From: Epilithonimonas mollis
Lineage (GTDB): Bacteria > Bacteroidota > Bacteroidia > Flavobacteriales > Weeksellaceae
DNA: 64,000 nucleotides
NCBI RefSeq assembly: GCF_900142325.1
Contig: NZ_FRAM01000004.1
Location: 1 to 64,000 of the forward strand
Direction: 5' to 3'
Shown piece by piece: positions 26,712 to 36,137 of the stretch. Position 1 is the first letter of the stretch, and each line of letters starts with the position of its first letter. The notes beneath the pieces were generated by a model. That model saw nothing but the letters and a program-made list of their open reading frames with translations, did no database searches and was not told the DNA's origin. Made by a program: the position numbers and the translations under genes.

Positions 26712-27356
26712 ATGACCTGGAAAAAAGTTCTGAATCCGATCAAAGAAAGCGATTATTTTAAAAATCTTTGGGAAAAAGTGAAGTTTCAATATAATTCTAA
26801 TAAATGTTTTCCACCGAAAAACGAAATCTTCCGGGCGCTGGAATTAACAGAATTTGAAGATGTCGAAGTCGTGATTATCGGTCAGGATCCTTATCATAAC
26901 GACGGACAGGCGAACGGACTCTGCTTCTCTGTTTCTGAAAATGTGACCGCACCGCCTTCTCTCAAAAATATATTTATTGAACTGAAAGATGATACCGGAA
27001 TTGAAAGGAAAAATAAAGATTTACAGGATTGGGCAAAGCAAGGAGTTCTTCTTCTAAATGCAACTCTAACAGTAAAAGCCCATGAACCGAATTCTCATAA
27101 AGATCTTGGCTGGGAAACATTTACCGATTATATCATCAAAGAAATCTCGGACAAAAAAGATAACGTAGTGTTTGTTCTGTGGGGTGCATTTGCACAGAAA
27201 AAAGCATTGCTAATCAATCAAAGCAAACATTTTATCATCCAGTCTGCACATCCGTCTCCTTTTTCTGTATACAAAGGTTTTTTTGGAAGCAAACCGTTTT
27301 CAAAGATCAATAATTATCTTCTGGAAAAAGGGAAGAAACCAATTGTGTGGGGATGA
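26712..27356 (+). CDS. ung: Uracil-DNA glycosylase
   Basis: 214 residues, family 1 UDG. The catalytic water-activating Asp is Asp59 in GQDPYHNDGQANGLCFSV. The DNA-intercalation loop is HPSPFSVYKGFFG, including the catalytic His. It removes uracil from DNA arising by cytosine deamination or dUTP misincorporation, starting base-excision repair. Single gene, with a good promoter and a weak hairpin at its end shared with the convergent lipoprotein gene. Confidence 0.96.
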   Translation: MTWKKVLNPIKESDYFKNLWEKVKFQYNSNKCFPPKNEIFRALELTEFEDVEVVIIGQDPYHNDGQANGLCFSVSENVTAPPSLKNIFIELKDDTGIERKNKDLQDWAKQGVLLLNATLTVKAHEPNSHKDLGWETFTDYIIKEISDKKDNVVFVLWGAFAQKKALLINQSKHFIIQSAHPSPFSVYKGFFGSKPFSKINNYLLEKGKKPIVWG

Positions 27357-27367
27357 TTTTAATTAAA

Positions 27368-27784
27368 TCATTCTTTTTCATATTTCAAAGTCAAGGATGC
27401 AGCTTCCGCTTTTCCGCCAGGCTGTGGTTTCAGTTCTACTAATGTGAATTTATATCCCGAAAAGCTAAATGACTTACTTACATTTTTGGCTGAGAAATCT
27501 CTTGTGCCAACCTGGAAACTGTTGGTCTGACTTCCGGAAGTTGCTTCGATGTTTACAATAGCAATACCTTCCCAAACACAGGTTACATCAACCGGACAAC
27601 GGCTGTCTTCCGTAATGTCTCTGAACTTAAGATTAACCTGTGAATTAGGAATTTTAGCTTGTTTTTCCAAATTGATTCTGATCGTATTGGCTGATGCGAC
27701 AGATGTATCAGCTTGTGATGTTTGCGTTTTGCAATTGTTCATTAATAATAAAGCCGGTGCCAGAAGAAATATTTTGAAATTCAT
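27368..27784 (-). CDS. Small lipoprotein, unknown function
   Basis: 138 residues. A short hydrophobic leader precedes Cys18 (ALLLMNNCKTQ), probably lipidated, although MNNC is not a textbook lipobox. The mature part (about 110 residues) looks like a beta-sandwich with two cysteines (SRCPVDVTC) that could form a disulfide. The WEGIAIVNI and GYKFTLVEL strands recur in small hypothetical lipoproteins of Flavobacteriia. No function assigned. It is 12 bp upstream of nothing else on its strand, i.e. a lone gene between ung and the DUF456 gene. Confidence 0.6.
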   Translation of the reverse strand: MNFKIFLLAPALLLMNNCKTQTSQADTSVASANTIRINLEKQAKIPNSQVNLKFRDITEDSRCPVDVTCVWEGIAIVNIEATSGSQTNSFQVGTRDFSAKNVSKSFSFSGYKFTLVELKPQPGGKAEAASLTLKYEKE

Positions 27785-27796
27785 AAGTATAATTTG

Positions 27797-28285
27797 TTAG
27801 AAGAATATATAATAACCTACAACCAAAAACATGGCCAGACCAACCATCATCCCGAATCCCGTGCCGTAGACAAATCCAATCAATGCTCCTTTCACAGAAT
27901 TGAAAGCTTTTTTCCTGTCATTAAAATCATGCAGCAATTCTCCGGCAAAAACACCCAAAAGCATCCCTATCAAAAATCCCAAAGGAATCGGAATGAAAAA
28001 TAAGCCAAGTAAAGTCCCTACAAACGAACCGATGCTGCCGTAGCGCGTTCCGCCATATTTTTTATTGGTTCTGGCAGGGATGACATAATTCAGAACTGTT
28101 GAGATGATCGTCAGTAAAATGAAAATCCATACATAGATCATTGGCATATTATTTTCTGTCCCAAACTTAAAAATCAACAGTCCGCAGATACTCAGAAGCA
28201 ATCCTGGTAAAACGGGAAGAAATGTTCCTAGAAATCCCGCCAAAAGCAAAACAAGAGCGATTATGTCTATAAAAACTGGATCCAT
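27797..28285 (-). CDS. DUF456-family membrane protein
   Basis: 162 residues with four or five membrane spans and the Gly-rich segments typical of DUF456 (LLAGFLGTFLPVLPG near residue 15 and GLFFIPIPLGFLIGMLLG near 100). The NKKYGGTRYGS loop is also characteristic. Function unknown; some family members are linked to glycine-zipper membrane packing. It is 12 bp from the lipoprotein gene and may be cotranscribed with it. Confidence 0.82.
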   Translation of the reverse strand: MDPVFIDIIALVLLLAGFLGTFLPVLPGLLLSICGLLIFKFGTENNMPMIYVWIFILLTIISTVLNYVIPARTNKKYGGTRYGSIGSFVGTLLGLFFIPIPLGFLIGMLLGVFAGELLHDFNDRKKAFNSVKGALIGFVYGTGFGMMVGLAMFLVVGYYIFF

Positions 28286-28427
28286 TATTTAATCTATTTA
28301 AAAATACAATTTTCAAAAAGTAAAGCTAACATTTTTTTTATCCTTAAATTTGAAAATTATTTGAGGTTTATGCAAATTAGACACCAATAACTCTTGCTGA
28401 CGATATAATCAGTAAAAATAATAAAGA

Positions 28428-29687
28428 ATGAAAAAAGAAATCAACGATTATAAAGATTTTCTTCAGCAAATGAGTGATGAGATTCATTTCTTTTGCAAAG
28501 ACTTTTTTCCGGATGATTTTGTCCTGATCGGGCAGATTACATTGAAATTCCTGTTATTGATTCTTCTGATTTATTTTCTTTCATTTATTCTGAAAACGTC
28601 TATCAATATTATATTCAGATATTTTTTTGACAAAGAGAAATATCCGGTTATGAAATCAATTTATAAAGCGAAGGTAACCAACTCTGTAGCCAATATTATG
28701 GCTTTGGGACTTGGTAGCTATGCTCTTTTTTCTATTTTCTACAGGCATCCGAAAAGTTTTGTTTTTCTGGAAAGGCTGATTGGTTTTCTGATAGTGCTGG
28801 CGGTTGCCAATATGGCATTCAGATTTATAAAAGTATTACAGAACTACTATCTGATACAGCAGGATTATTATAAAATCATTGCGATCAATTCCATTTCACA
28901 GACCGTCCGGATTTTTGGAATGTTTATTTTCAGTGTTATCGCTGTTTGCGTCATATTTGGGATCAGCAGTGCAACAGTATTGGGAAGTCTCGGAGCTATC
29001 ACAGCGGTAATTGTTTTGATTTTCAGGGATACCATTTTAGGATTTGTGACCGGGATACATGTTGCGACATCCAAGAACCTGAAAGTAGGAGACTGGGTTT
29101 CTATTCCCAAATATTCAATTGAAGGAAATATTGAAGGCATTGATTTGCTGACCACGAAAATCCGGAACTTTGATAAAACACTTTCCACCATTCCTACTTA
29201 TGATCTGCTGACCACGGAAATAAAAAATATGCAGGTGATGTCGGAAACCAATACGAGAAGAATAAAAAAATCCATCGTTTTCAATATCAAATCTTTCAAA
29301 TTCCTGGACAATGAATCATTTGATAAATTATTGAAAATCAATTTAATTCACGATTATCTTTTAGAAAGAAAAAAAGAAATCGACAATGAAAAAGCCACCT
29401 TGCAAAACTCTGAGGAAATCATCAACGGAAAACAGCTGACCAACATTGGAACCTTCAGGATGTATGCCATGAACTATTTATTAAACAATCCTAATATCGA
29501 CCAAACCGGCACTGTGATGGTAAGACAAATGGAAATCACACCACAGGGAATGCCTTTGGAAATCTATTGTTTTGCCAATGATTCAAAATGGGAACATTTT
29601 GAGCAGATACAGGCAGATATTTTCGATCATCTTTTGGTGGCTTCCAAGGAATTTGATTTGGAAATAATGCAGGTTCACAAAATTTAA
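28428..29687 (+). CDS. MscS-family mechanosensitive ion channel
   Basis: 419 residues. Three or more spans in the first 190 residues are followed by the pore-lining TM3 region (SSATVLGSLGAITAVIVLIF, then RDTILGFVTGI). The conserved beta-domain comes next (LKVGDWVSIPKYSIEGNIEGI, then RNFDKTLSTIPTYDLLT). A long C-terminal domain follows with an inserted charged helix (about residues 310-340). MscS-type channels open under membrane tension to release solutes on hypo-osmotic shock. The YbdG-like architecture is my best guess for the subgroup. Confidence 0.88.
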   Translation: MKKEINDYKDFLQQMSDEIHFFCKDFFPDDFVLIGQITLKFLLLILLIYFLSFILKTSINIIFRYFFDKEKYPVMKSIYKAKVTNSVANIMALGLGSYALFSIFYRHPKSFVFLERLIGFLIVLAVANMAFRFIKVLQNYYLIQQDYYKIIAINSISQTVRIFGMFIFSVIAVCVIFGISSATVLGSLGAITAVIVLIFRDTILGFVTGIHVATSKNLKVGDWVSIPKYSIEGNIEGIDLLTTKIRNFDKTLSTIPTYDLLTTEIKNMQVMSETNTRRIKKSIVFNIKSFKFLDNESFDKLLKINLIHDYLLERKKEIDNEKATLQNSEEIINGKQLTNIGTFRMYAMNYLLNNPNIDQTGTVMVRQMEITPQGMPLEIYCFANDSKWEHFEQIQADIFDHLLVASKEFDLEIMQVHKI

Positions 29688-29692
29688 AATAA

Positions 29693-29756
29693 TCAGTTGA
29701 CAGTTGATTGTTGTTACTTAATGGAAAAAACTGACAACTGACAACCAAAAACCAAT
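29693..29756. repeat. ACTGACA-type interspersed repeat before pdxJ
   Basis: The gap before pdxJ reads CAGTTGACAGTTG at the left and ACTGACAACTGACAACC at the right, two arms that are roughly inverted, with heptamer ACTGACA repeated. An 18-base stretch at 29738-29755 (CTGACAACCAAAAACCAA) recurs exactly, inverted, inside trpF at 63345-63362. Confidence 0.6.
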
Positions 29757-29760
29757 ATAA

Positions 29761-30480
29761 ATGACAAAATTAAGTGTCAATATCAATAAAATTGCAACAC
29801 TCAGAAACGCAAGAGGCGGTGATGTACCAAGTGTAACTCAGGTGGCTTTGGATCTCGAAAGATTCGGCGCACAGGGAATTACCATCCATCCGAGACCGGA
29901 CGAAAGACATATTACAAGAAAAGATGTTTATGATCTTAAACCTTTGGTAACCACAGAATTCAATATAGAAGGAAATCCGCATCGTCCGTTTATCGATATG
30001 GTTTTGGAAGTAAAACCAGAACAGGTGACATTGGTTCCGGATGCTGATAATGCGATCACTTCCAATGCCGGTTGGGATTGTGAGAAAAATATGGATTTCC
30101 TGAAATCTGTCATTTCTGAATTTAAAAATGCGGGCATCAGAACTTCTGTTTTCCTTGACCCGAATCCGGACATGGTGAAATTTGCAGCAGAAACAGGAAC
30201 GGACAGAATCGAACTTTACACAGAATCTTACGCAAAACATTATACAGATAATAAAGAAGAAGCGATAAAATCGTATTATGATACGGCTGTTGAGGCAACA
30301 AAATACAACTTGGGAATCAATGCCGGTCACGATTTGTCATTAGATAACCTGAAATATTTTGCTGACAATATTCCGAATCTTTTGGAGGTTTCCATTGGTC
30401 ACGCTTTGATTTCGGAAGCACTTTATCTTGGTTTGGAAAATACAGTTCAGGCTTATCTGAAACGGTTGGCGAAGTGGTAA
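29761..30480 (+). CDS. pdxJ: Pyridoxine 5'-phosphate synthase
   Basis: 239 residues, TIM barrel. It condenses 1-deoxyxylulose 5-phosphate with 3-amino-2-oxopropyl phosphate in the DXP-dependent vitamin B6 pathway. Family landmarks: [17 protein letters not shown] at the start, [13 protein letters not shown] with active-site His and Arg, the Glu in TEFNIEGNP, and NAGHDLS plus SIGHALI near the end. First gene of a likely cluster with the hydrolase at 30497 (16-bp gap). Confidence 0.96.
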   Translation: MTKLSVNINKIATLRNARGGDVPSVTQVALDLERFGAQGITIHPRPDERHITRKDVYDLKPLVTTEFNIEGNPHRPFIDMVLEVKPEQVTLVPDADNAITSNAGWDCEKNMDFLKSVISEFKNAGIRTSVFLDPNPDMVKFAAETGTDRIELYTESYAKHYTDNKEEAIKSYYDTAVEATKYNLGINAGHDLSLDNLKYFADNIPNLLEVSIGHALISEALYLGLENTVQAYLKRLAKW

Positions 30481-30496
30481 TTATAATTTATTATTA

Positions 30497-31273
30497 ATGG
30501 AAATTTTACATTCAAAAATATACGGTGAGGAGAGAACAGAAACGCCGCTTTTGGTTTTTCACGGATTGTTCGGCATGCTCGATAATTGGGGAAGTTTTGG
30601 AAAAGAATTCGGTGAATTGATGCCAACGCACATTTTGGATTTGAGAAATCATGGCAGAAGTTTTCATTCGGATGCTATGTCGCACGATGATCTGGCTCAG
30701 GATATCGTTAATTATCTAGATGCGCATCATATCCAGAAAGCCAATCTGCTGGGACATTCTTTGGGAGGAAAGGCAGTCATGCAATTCGCAATTAATTTTC
30801 CTGAAAGACTAGAAAAGCTGATTGTTGTAGATATTACTCCAAAAGCTTATCCGCCACATCATCAGGGGATTATAAAAGCTTTGCAAAGTGTGGATTTCGA
30901 AAAAGTGGAATCAAGGCAAGATGTGGAAAAAGTTTTGGGCGAATATATTCATGAAAAGTTTGTGATTCAGTTTCTGATGAAAAACCTCTATTGGACAGAT
31001 GATAAAAAACTGGACTGGAGATTCAACCTGACAACTTTGGCGGAAAAATATACAGAGTTTGTTTCTAATGCAATCAAATTCGGAGTTTTCAATGGCCCGA
31101 CCTTGTTCATTGGCGGAGCAAATTCCAATTACATTTTACCTCAGGACGAATTCCTCATAAAACAGCAGTTTCCGAAAGCGAAAATCATAAAAATAAAAAA
31201 CGCAGAACATTGGGTCCAGGCAAACAATCCTGTCGATTTCAATGCGGCCGTAAAGGAATTTCTGCTGAATTAA
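30497..31273 (+). CDS. Alpha/beta hydrolase (YbfF-like esterase)
   Basis: 258 residues. The nucleophile elbow is GHSLGGKA (Ser about residue 92), the HGLFGMLDNWG oxyanion-loop segment is near residue 22, and the catalytic His is in AEHWVQ near the C-terminus; an Asp precedes it in the fold. These are the hallmarks of YbfF-type carboxylesterases, which hydrolyse short acyl esters or thioesters. It begins 16 bp after pdxJ and is followed within 22 bp by a small membrane protein. Confidence 0.85.
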   Translation: MEILHSKIYGEERTETPLLVFHGLFGMLDNWGSFGKEFGELMPTHILDLRNHGRSFHSDAMSHDDLAQDIVNYLDAHHIQKANLLGHSLGGKAVMQFAINFPERLEKLIVVDITPKAYPPHHQGIIKALQSVDFEKVESRQDVEKVLGEYIHEKFVIQFLMKNLYWTDDKKLDWRFNLTTLAEKYTEFVSNAIKFGVFNGPTLFIGGANSNYILPQDEFLIKQQFPKAKIIKIKNAEHWVQANNPVDFNAAVKEFLLN

Positions 31274-31295
31274 TTTATCTTTGCTAAAACCTCCT

Positions 31296-31535
31296 ATGAA
31301 CCGATATCAGGAAACCATATACAAAAGCGTACTAATTTTTTCAGCACTTATCAATCTTTTTCTAATTGTGCTGCTGTTTTTTGTTCTCAGAGATTCACTT
31401 TCCGGAATTGGGTACTGGTTTTTAATTTTGGACAGCAGACGCTTGTGGTTTTTCTTCGGAGTTGTTTTTGCTTATTCGCTGGCAAATGCTGTCTTTATTG
31501 TTAGATTTTTAAAGCTTAAAAGTTTTCAGAAATGA
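31296..31535 (+). CDS. Small two-span membrane protein
   Basis: 79 residues from the ATG at 31296; a TTG five codons earlier also opens the frame. Two hydrophobic spans (VLIFSALINLFLIVLLFFVL and LWFFFGVVFAYSLANAVFIV) are separated by a short loop with two Arg. No family recognised. Its stop overlaps the next start by 4 bp (ATGA), so it is translated in the same operon as the epimerase. Confidence 0.6.
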   Translation: MNRYQETIYKSVLIFSALINLFLIVLLFFVLRDSLSGIGYWFLILDSRRLWFFFGVVFAYSLANAVFIVRFLKLKSFQK

Positions 31536-32530
31536 TTTTAGTAACAGGTGCAACAGGGATTTTAGGCAGAGTCATCGCCTTGGAATTGTTGAAAAAAGGC
31601 AAAAATGTTAAAGCGACCAAAAGAAAATCAAGTAATATAAAGGAAGTCCGCAAATCGTACAAATTTTACACAGATCAACCGGATTTTTATTTTAATAAAA
31701 TCCAATGGGTCGATGCTGATTTTGAGTCGCTAGAATCTCTGCAGAATGCGCTGGAAGGAGTAGAAGAAGTCTATCATTGTGCTGCAAAAGTCAGCTTCAA
31801 TCCCGGTGATGACAAGGAACTGTACAAGACCAACATCGATGGTACTAAAAATCTTCTTTACGCCATAGAAAATTCAGCGGTTAAGAAATTCCTTTTTGTG
31901 AGTTCCATAGCGGTTTTGGACGGTTATAATGAAGCGGGAATGATGGATGAGAATTCTGATTTCAATCCAAAGCTTGACCATTCAGGATATGCAGTTTCCA
32001 AGCATCTTTCTGAGATGGAAGTCTGGAGAGCTTCGGCAGAAGGATTAAATACAATCATTGTCAATCCCGGCTTGATCATAGGTTCCGGAAACTGGGGCAA
32101 CAGCAGCGGCGATCTTTTTGCAAAATCCGCTTATCCATTCACATATACCGGCGGAACTGCTTTTGTGGATGTCAGAGACGTTGCAAAAATTGCTGTTGCG
32201 CTGATGGACAAAAATGCTTTTGGAGAACGTTTTGTCGTGATCTCTGAAAATGCGAAGTTCAGTCTGGTGTCTGATAAAGTGAGAGCAGCATTAGGAAAAA
32301 AACCGGCTAAAGCAGTTCCGGAATTCCTTTTCAGCGTCTTGCCGGTACTGACTATTTTCGGATTTCTTTTTCCTGTACTCAGACTTTTACGGAAAACATC
32401 ATTAGAATCTTTGAAGCTGGACTCCAGAATTTCTAATAAAAAAATTACCGAATTCCTTGATTATAAATTTATTTCTACAGCAGACAGTGTCGATTTTCAT
32501 CTAAAAAACTACCTTTCTGATAGGAAATAG
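31532..32530 (+). CDS. NAD-dependent epimerase/dehydratase family protein
   Basis: 332 residues, extended SDR. The N-terminal motif is TGATGILGRVI, the Ser of the triad is in FVSSIAVL, and the YxxxK pair is in SGYAVSKHLSE. PGLIIGSGNWG and the C-terminal domain resemble 3-beta-hydroxysteroid-dehydrogenase/dihydroflavonol-reductase-like proteins. The substrate is unknown. Overlaps the upstream membrane protein gene by 4 bp. Confidence 0.85.
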   Translation: MILVTGATGILGRVIALELLKKGKNVKATKRKSSNIKEVRKSYKFYTDQPDFYFNKIQWVDADFESLESLQNALEGVEEVYHCAAKVSFNPGDDKELYKTNIDGTKNLLYAIENSAVKKFLFVSSIAVLDGYNEAGMMDENSDFNPKLDHSGYAVSKHLSEMEVWRASAEGLNTIIVNPGLIIGSGNWGNSSGDLFAKSAYPFTYTGGTAFVDVRDVAKIAVALMDKNAFGERFVVISENAKFSLVSDKVRAALGKKPAKAVPEFLFSVLPVLTIFGFLFPVLRLLRKTSLESLKLDSRISNKKITEFLDYKFISTADSVDFHLKNYLSDRK

Positions 32531-32626
32531 AAGTTTTCGATAATGATATTATTCGTTGCTTAATTCTTTGAAAAGTAGTATTTTTACGAACCTTTTTAGT
32601 AAAAAAATCTAATTCAAAGTTTATAA

Positions 32627-35485
32627 ATGAACACACAGCAATTTGTAAACCGTCACATCAGCCTGAATGAAGCTGATAAAGCGGAAATGCTTAGCAAAAT
32701 CGGGGTCAGTAGTATCGATGAACTTATCTCACAAACCATTCCGGACAGCATCAGATTAGAAAAAGATCTGGATCTTTCAGCACCACTTTCAGAATATGAA
32801 ATGTTGCTTCACTCCAAAGATCTGGCATCTAAAAATGTCGATTTTGATACTTACATCGGATTCGGATACAATAATACGATCCTGCCTTCACCAATCCAAA
32901 GAAATATTCTTGAAAATCCTAGCTGGTACACAGCATACACGCCTTATCAGGCAGAGATTGCACAAGGAAGACTGGAAGCACTTCTTAATTTCCAGACCGT
33001 TGTCTGTGATCTGACAGGTTTTCCGATGGCAAACGCTTCTCTTTTGGATGAATCTACTGCGGCTGCAGAAGCCATGCATATGTTCTTCAACAACAGAACG
33101 AAGGATCAGAAAAAGAATAATGCAATTAAGTTTTTCGTTTCTGATTTAGTGTTGCCACAAACGATTTCTGTTCTGAAAACTAAGGCAGAAGGTCTTGGAA
33201 TTGACATTATAGTTGGAAATCATAGCAATCACCAGTTCAATGAATCTTATTATGGCGTATTGCTGCAATATCCAGGTAAAAACGGAATTGTTCTGGATTA
33301 TACGGATTTTATCAGTTCAGTAAAAGAATTTGACATACAGGTAGTTGTAGCTTGTGACCCTATGGCTTTGATTAAATTGAAATCGCCTGCAACAATGGGG
33401 GCAGACTGTGCAGTAGGAACAACACAGAGATTCGGGATTCCTATTGGTTATGGTGGTCCTCATGCAGCATTTTTTGCATGTAAGGATGATTACAAAAGAG
33501 ATATACCCGGAAGGATTATTGGCGTTTCTCAGGATATGTACGGAAAACGCGCACTAAGAATGGCTTTGCAGACCAGAGAGCAACATATCAAAAGAGAAAG
33601 AGCAACGTCTAATATCTGTACAGCGCAGGTTCTTCTTGCAGTAATGGCTGGTATGTACGCTGTTTATCACGGTCCGAAAGGTCTTAATTTCATTGCAGAC
33701 CAAATCCATTATAAAACGAATGCACTGGGCGATGCACTACAGATTTTAGGCTATGATATTGTATCCGAACCGGTTTTCGATACTGTCAAATTCAGATTAC
33801 ATGAGGAGGAGAAAACTTCTTTGAGGATGAAAATGCGAGACCAGAAAATCAACCTTAATTATTTCTCTCAGGGTATTGTCAGTATTTCTCTTAATGAAAC
33901 CACCACTGTTGAAAAATTAAACCATTTGATCGAATCTTTTGCTCAGTTCAAAGGAAAGCAGGGTTATAAAGTTAGCCTTAAAGAAGAATATTCGATTCCG
34001 GCAGAATTATTGAGGACGGATGAAATTCTGAAGGAAGAAGTCTTCAATAAATACCATACAGAGACAGAATTGATGCGTTATATCAAACGTCTGGAAAGAA
34101 AGGATCTGTCATTAACCCATTCGATGATTTCTCTCGGTTCGTGCACCATGAAACTGAATGCTGCAACACAAATGATTCCTTTGTCGTGGGCAGAATGGGG
34201 AAGTGTCCATCCATTCATCCCTACAGAGCAGGCAGGCGGCTATCAGAAAATGATCAAGCAGCTTGAAAAAGACCTGGCAGAAATCACAGGATTTGCCGGA
34301 ACATCACTTCAGCCAAATTCCGGTGCACAAGGTGAATATGCAGGACTAATGGTTATCCGCGAATATCATAAAAACAGAGGAGATGGCCATAGAAATATCG
34401 TATTGATCCCTCAGTCTGCACACGGAACCAATCCTGCTTCAGCTGCGATGGCAGGAATGAAGATCGTAGTTGTGAAAAATCTTGAAAATGGAGAAATCGA
34501 TTTTGAAGATTTGAAAGCGAAAACTGAACAGCATTCTGAGAATCTTTCTGCAGTCATGATTACTTATCCGTCTACTTATGGATTCTTCGATGCTAATATT
34601 AAAGAAATAACCAAACTGATCCACGACCACGGCGGCCAGGTTTATATGGACGGTGCGAATATGAACGCTCAGGTTGGCTTTACAAGTCCGGGAAATATCG
34701 GAGCAGATGTTTGCCACCTGAATCTTCACAAGACTTTCGCTATTCCTCACGGTGGTGGTGGTCCCGGTGTTGGTCCGATCTGTGTGGCGGAACATCTCGT
34801 TCCATTCCTGCCGACCAATGCTAATATTCCTGTAGGAACAAAAGATGCTATTGAAGGCATCTCCGCTGCACCTTATGGTTCAGGCTTGATTCTGAATATT
34901 TCTTACGCTTATATCAAAATGTTAGGAGCTTCCGGATTGAAAAAAGCAACGGAATATGCGATCCTGAACGCTAACTATCTGAAAGAAATATTGGCAGAAC
35001 ATTTCCCGATTCTTTATGCCAATGCAAATGGCAGAGTAGCACACGAATGTATCGTGGACTTCCGCCAGTTCAAATCTTTGGGAATCGAAGTGGCTGATGT
35101 TGCGAAACGATTAATGGATTATGGTTTCCACGCACCAACAGTGAGTTTCCCTGTAGCAGGAACGCTGATGATAGAACCAACAGAATCCGAAAGCAGAGAA
35201 GAAATAGAGCGTTTTGCAGAAGCATTGATCAGCATCAAAAAAGAAATTGAAGAAATAGCAAATGGTGATGCCGATGCAACAAACAACGTATTGAAAAATG
35301 CGCCGCACACCGAGCAATTAGTAATCTCAGACAACTGGGACAAACCGTACGGAAGAGAAAAAGCAGCATACCCGCTGGAGTGGGTGAGAACGCACAAATT
35401 CTTTGCAACCGTCGCAAGAGTAGATGAAGCTTATGGCGACAGAAATCTGGTTTGTACTTGTGAGCCGATTGAAGCTTACATGTAA
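32627..35485 (+). CDS. gcvP: Glycine dehydrogenase (decarboxylating), P-protein
   Basis: 952 residues, a full-length fused P-protein of the glycine cleavage system. It decarboxylates glycine through pyridoxal phosphate and passes the aminomethyl group to lipoylated H-protein. The cofactor Lys is Lys702 in LNLHKTFAIPHGGGGPG, within the C-terminal half; the N-terminal half is the catalytically inactive copy (ANASLLDESTAAAEA). The lipB gene at 41316, which makes the lipoyl group precursor needed by H-protein, is elsewhere in the window. No glycine riboswitch is apparent in the 96-bp leader. Confidence 0.97.
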   Translation: MNTQQFVNRHISLNEADKAEMLSKIGVSSIDELISQTIPDSIRLEKDLDLSAPLSEYEMLLHSKDLASKNVDFDTYIGFGYNNTILPSPIQRNILENPSWYTAYTPYQAEIAQGRLEALLNFQTVVCDLTGFPMANASLLDESTAAAEAMHMFFNNRTKDQKKNNAIKFFVSDLVLPQTISVLKTKAEGLGIDIIVGNHSNHQFNESYYGVLLQYPGKNGIVLDYTDFISSVKEFDIQVVVACDPMALIKLKSPATMGADCAVGTTQRFGIPIGYGGPHAAFFACKDDYKRDIPGRIIGVSQDMYGKRALRMALQTREQHIKRERATSNICTAQVLLAVMAGMYAVYHGPKGLNFIADQIHYKTNALGDALQILGYDIVSEPVFDTVKFRLHEEEKTSLRMKMRDQKINLNYFSQGIVSISLNETTTVEKLNHLIESFAQFKGKQGYKVSLKEEYSIPAELLRTDEILKEEVFNKYHTETELMRYIKRLERKDLSLTHSMISLGSCTMKLNAATQMIPLSWAEWGSVHPFIPTEQAGGYQKMIKQLEKDLAEITGFAGTSLQPNSGAQGEYAGLMVIREYHKNRGDGHRNIVLIPQSAHGTNPASAAMAGMKIVVVKNLENGEIDFEDLKAKTEQHSENLSAVMITYPSTYGFFDANIKEITKLIHDHGGQVYMDGANMNAQVGFTSPGNIGADVCHLNLHKTFAIPHGGGGPGVGPICVAEHLVPFLPTNANIPVGTKDAIEGISAAPYGSGLILNISYAYIKMLGASGLKKATEYAILNANYLKEILAEHFPILYANANGRVAHECIVDFRQFKSLGIEVADVAKRLMDYGFHAPTVSFPVAGTLMIEPTESESREEIERFAEALISIKKEIEEIANGDADATNNVLKNAPHTEQLVISDNWDKPYGREKAAYPLEWVRTHKFFATVARVDEAYGDRNLVCTCEPIEAYM

Positions 35486-35510
35486 GAACTAATAATTATT
35501 ATACAAATAA

Positions 35511-35541
35511 AAACCTCTCAAGTGATTGAGAGGTTTGTTTT
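35511..35541 (+). terminator. Terminator of gcvP
   Basis: Stem AACCTCTCAA/TTGAGAGGTT with loop GTGA, followed by TGTTTTATT. Confidence 0.85.
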
Positions 35542-35561
35542 ATTAATACATCAGGATAGAA

Positions 35562-35966
35562 TTACATTTCTTTCTCCCCGATTTCGTTGATTTCCTGATA
35601 GGTTTCTTTAGGGTTGACACCATATTGGTTTGTTCCCGGTGTTCCTTCTGTACAGAACAAAATCAAAAGCCATATAGTACCGATAATCGGGATAAATGCG
35701 ATAAGATAGAACCATCCACTCTTATCTACGTCATGTAATCGTCTCACGGCAACTGCAATCCCTGGAATAAGCGTAGCCAATACATAAATTAAATAAATAA
35801 ATCCATACGGAATTTCAGAAGAAAATTTTAATCCCAAGAGATTATCGAGAATGACTGCTGCAATGGCAAAGATGATGTTAAAAAGTATAAACATCCAATA
35901 TTCCATGCGTCTTGCTCTGCCGTTGAAATCGGCGTACTGTCTCAGAACTTTTAAATACCAATTCAT
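35562..35966 (-). CDS. DUF805-family membrane protein
   Basis: 134 residues with the DUF805 pattern: N-terminal YLKVLRQYADFNGRARRMEYW, then spans IFNIIFAIAAVILD, FIYLIYVLATLIPGIAVAVRR and WFYLIAFIPIIGTIWLLIL, with the RRLHDVDKSGW loop that defines the family. Function unknown; YhaH and YhaI of E. coli are relatives. Candidate -7 box on the minus strand at 36000-35993 (TATTTTTG). Confidence 0.9.
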   Translation of the reverse strand: MNWYLKVLRQYADFNGRARRMEYWMFILFNIIFAIAAVILDNLLGLKFSSEIPYGFIYLIYVLATLIPGIAVAVRRLHDVDKSGWFYLIAFIPIIGTIWLLILFCTEGTPGTNQYGVNPKETYQEINEIGEKEM

Positions 35967-36137
35967 AGCTTACTATTTTTTTTTGTTAAACTCAAAAATA
36001 ACATTTTTTTTAATTAAAAATATATTCCAATATTATTTTTTCTTAATGACTTAAGTAATGCTATGTTTTATTTAAACTGAATATCAGAATTAATACAAAA
36101 TATGTTTTAAAAAGCTTTTTATAAACAGATAATAAAG

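Noticed and set aside
29770-30330. 186-codon antisense frame within pdxJ
   Set aside because: Antisense to conserved TIM-barrel motifs and rich in Phe, Cys and Arg, as expected for a shadow frame.
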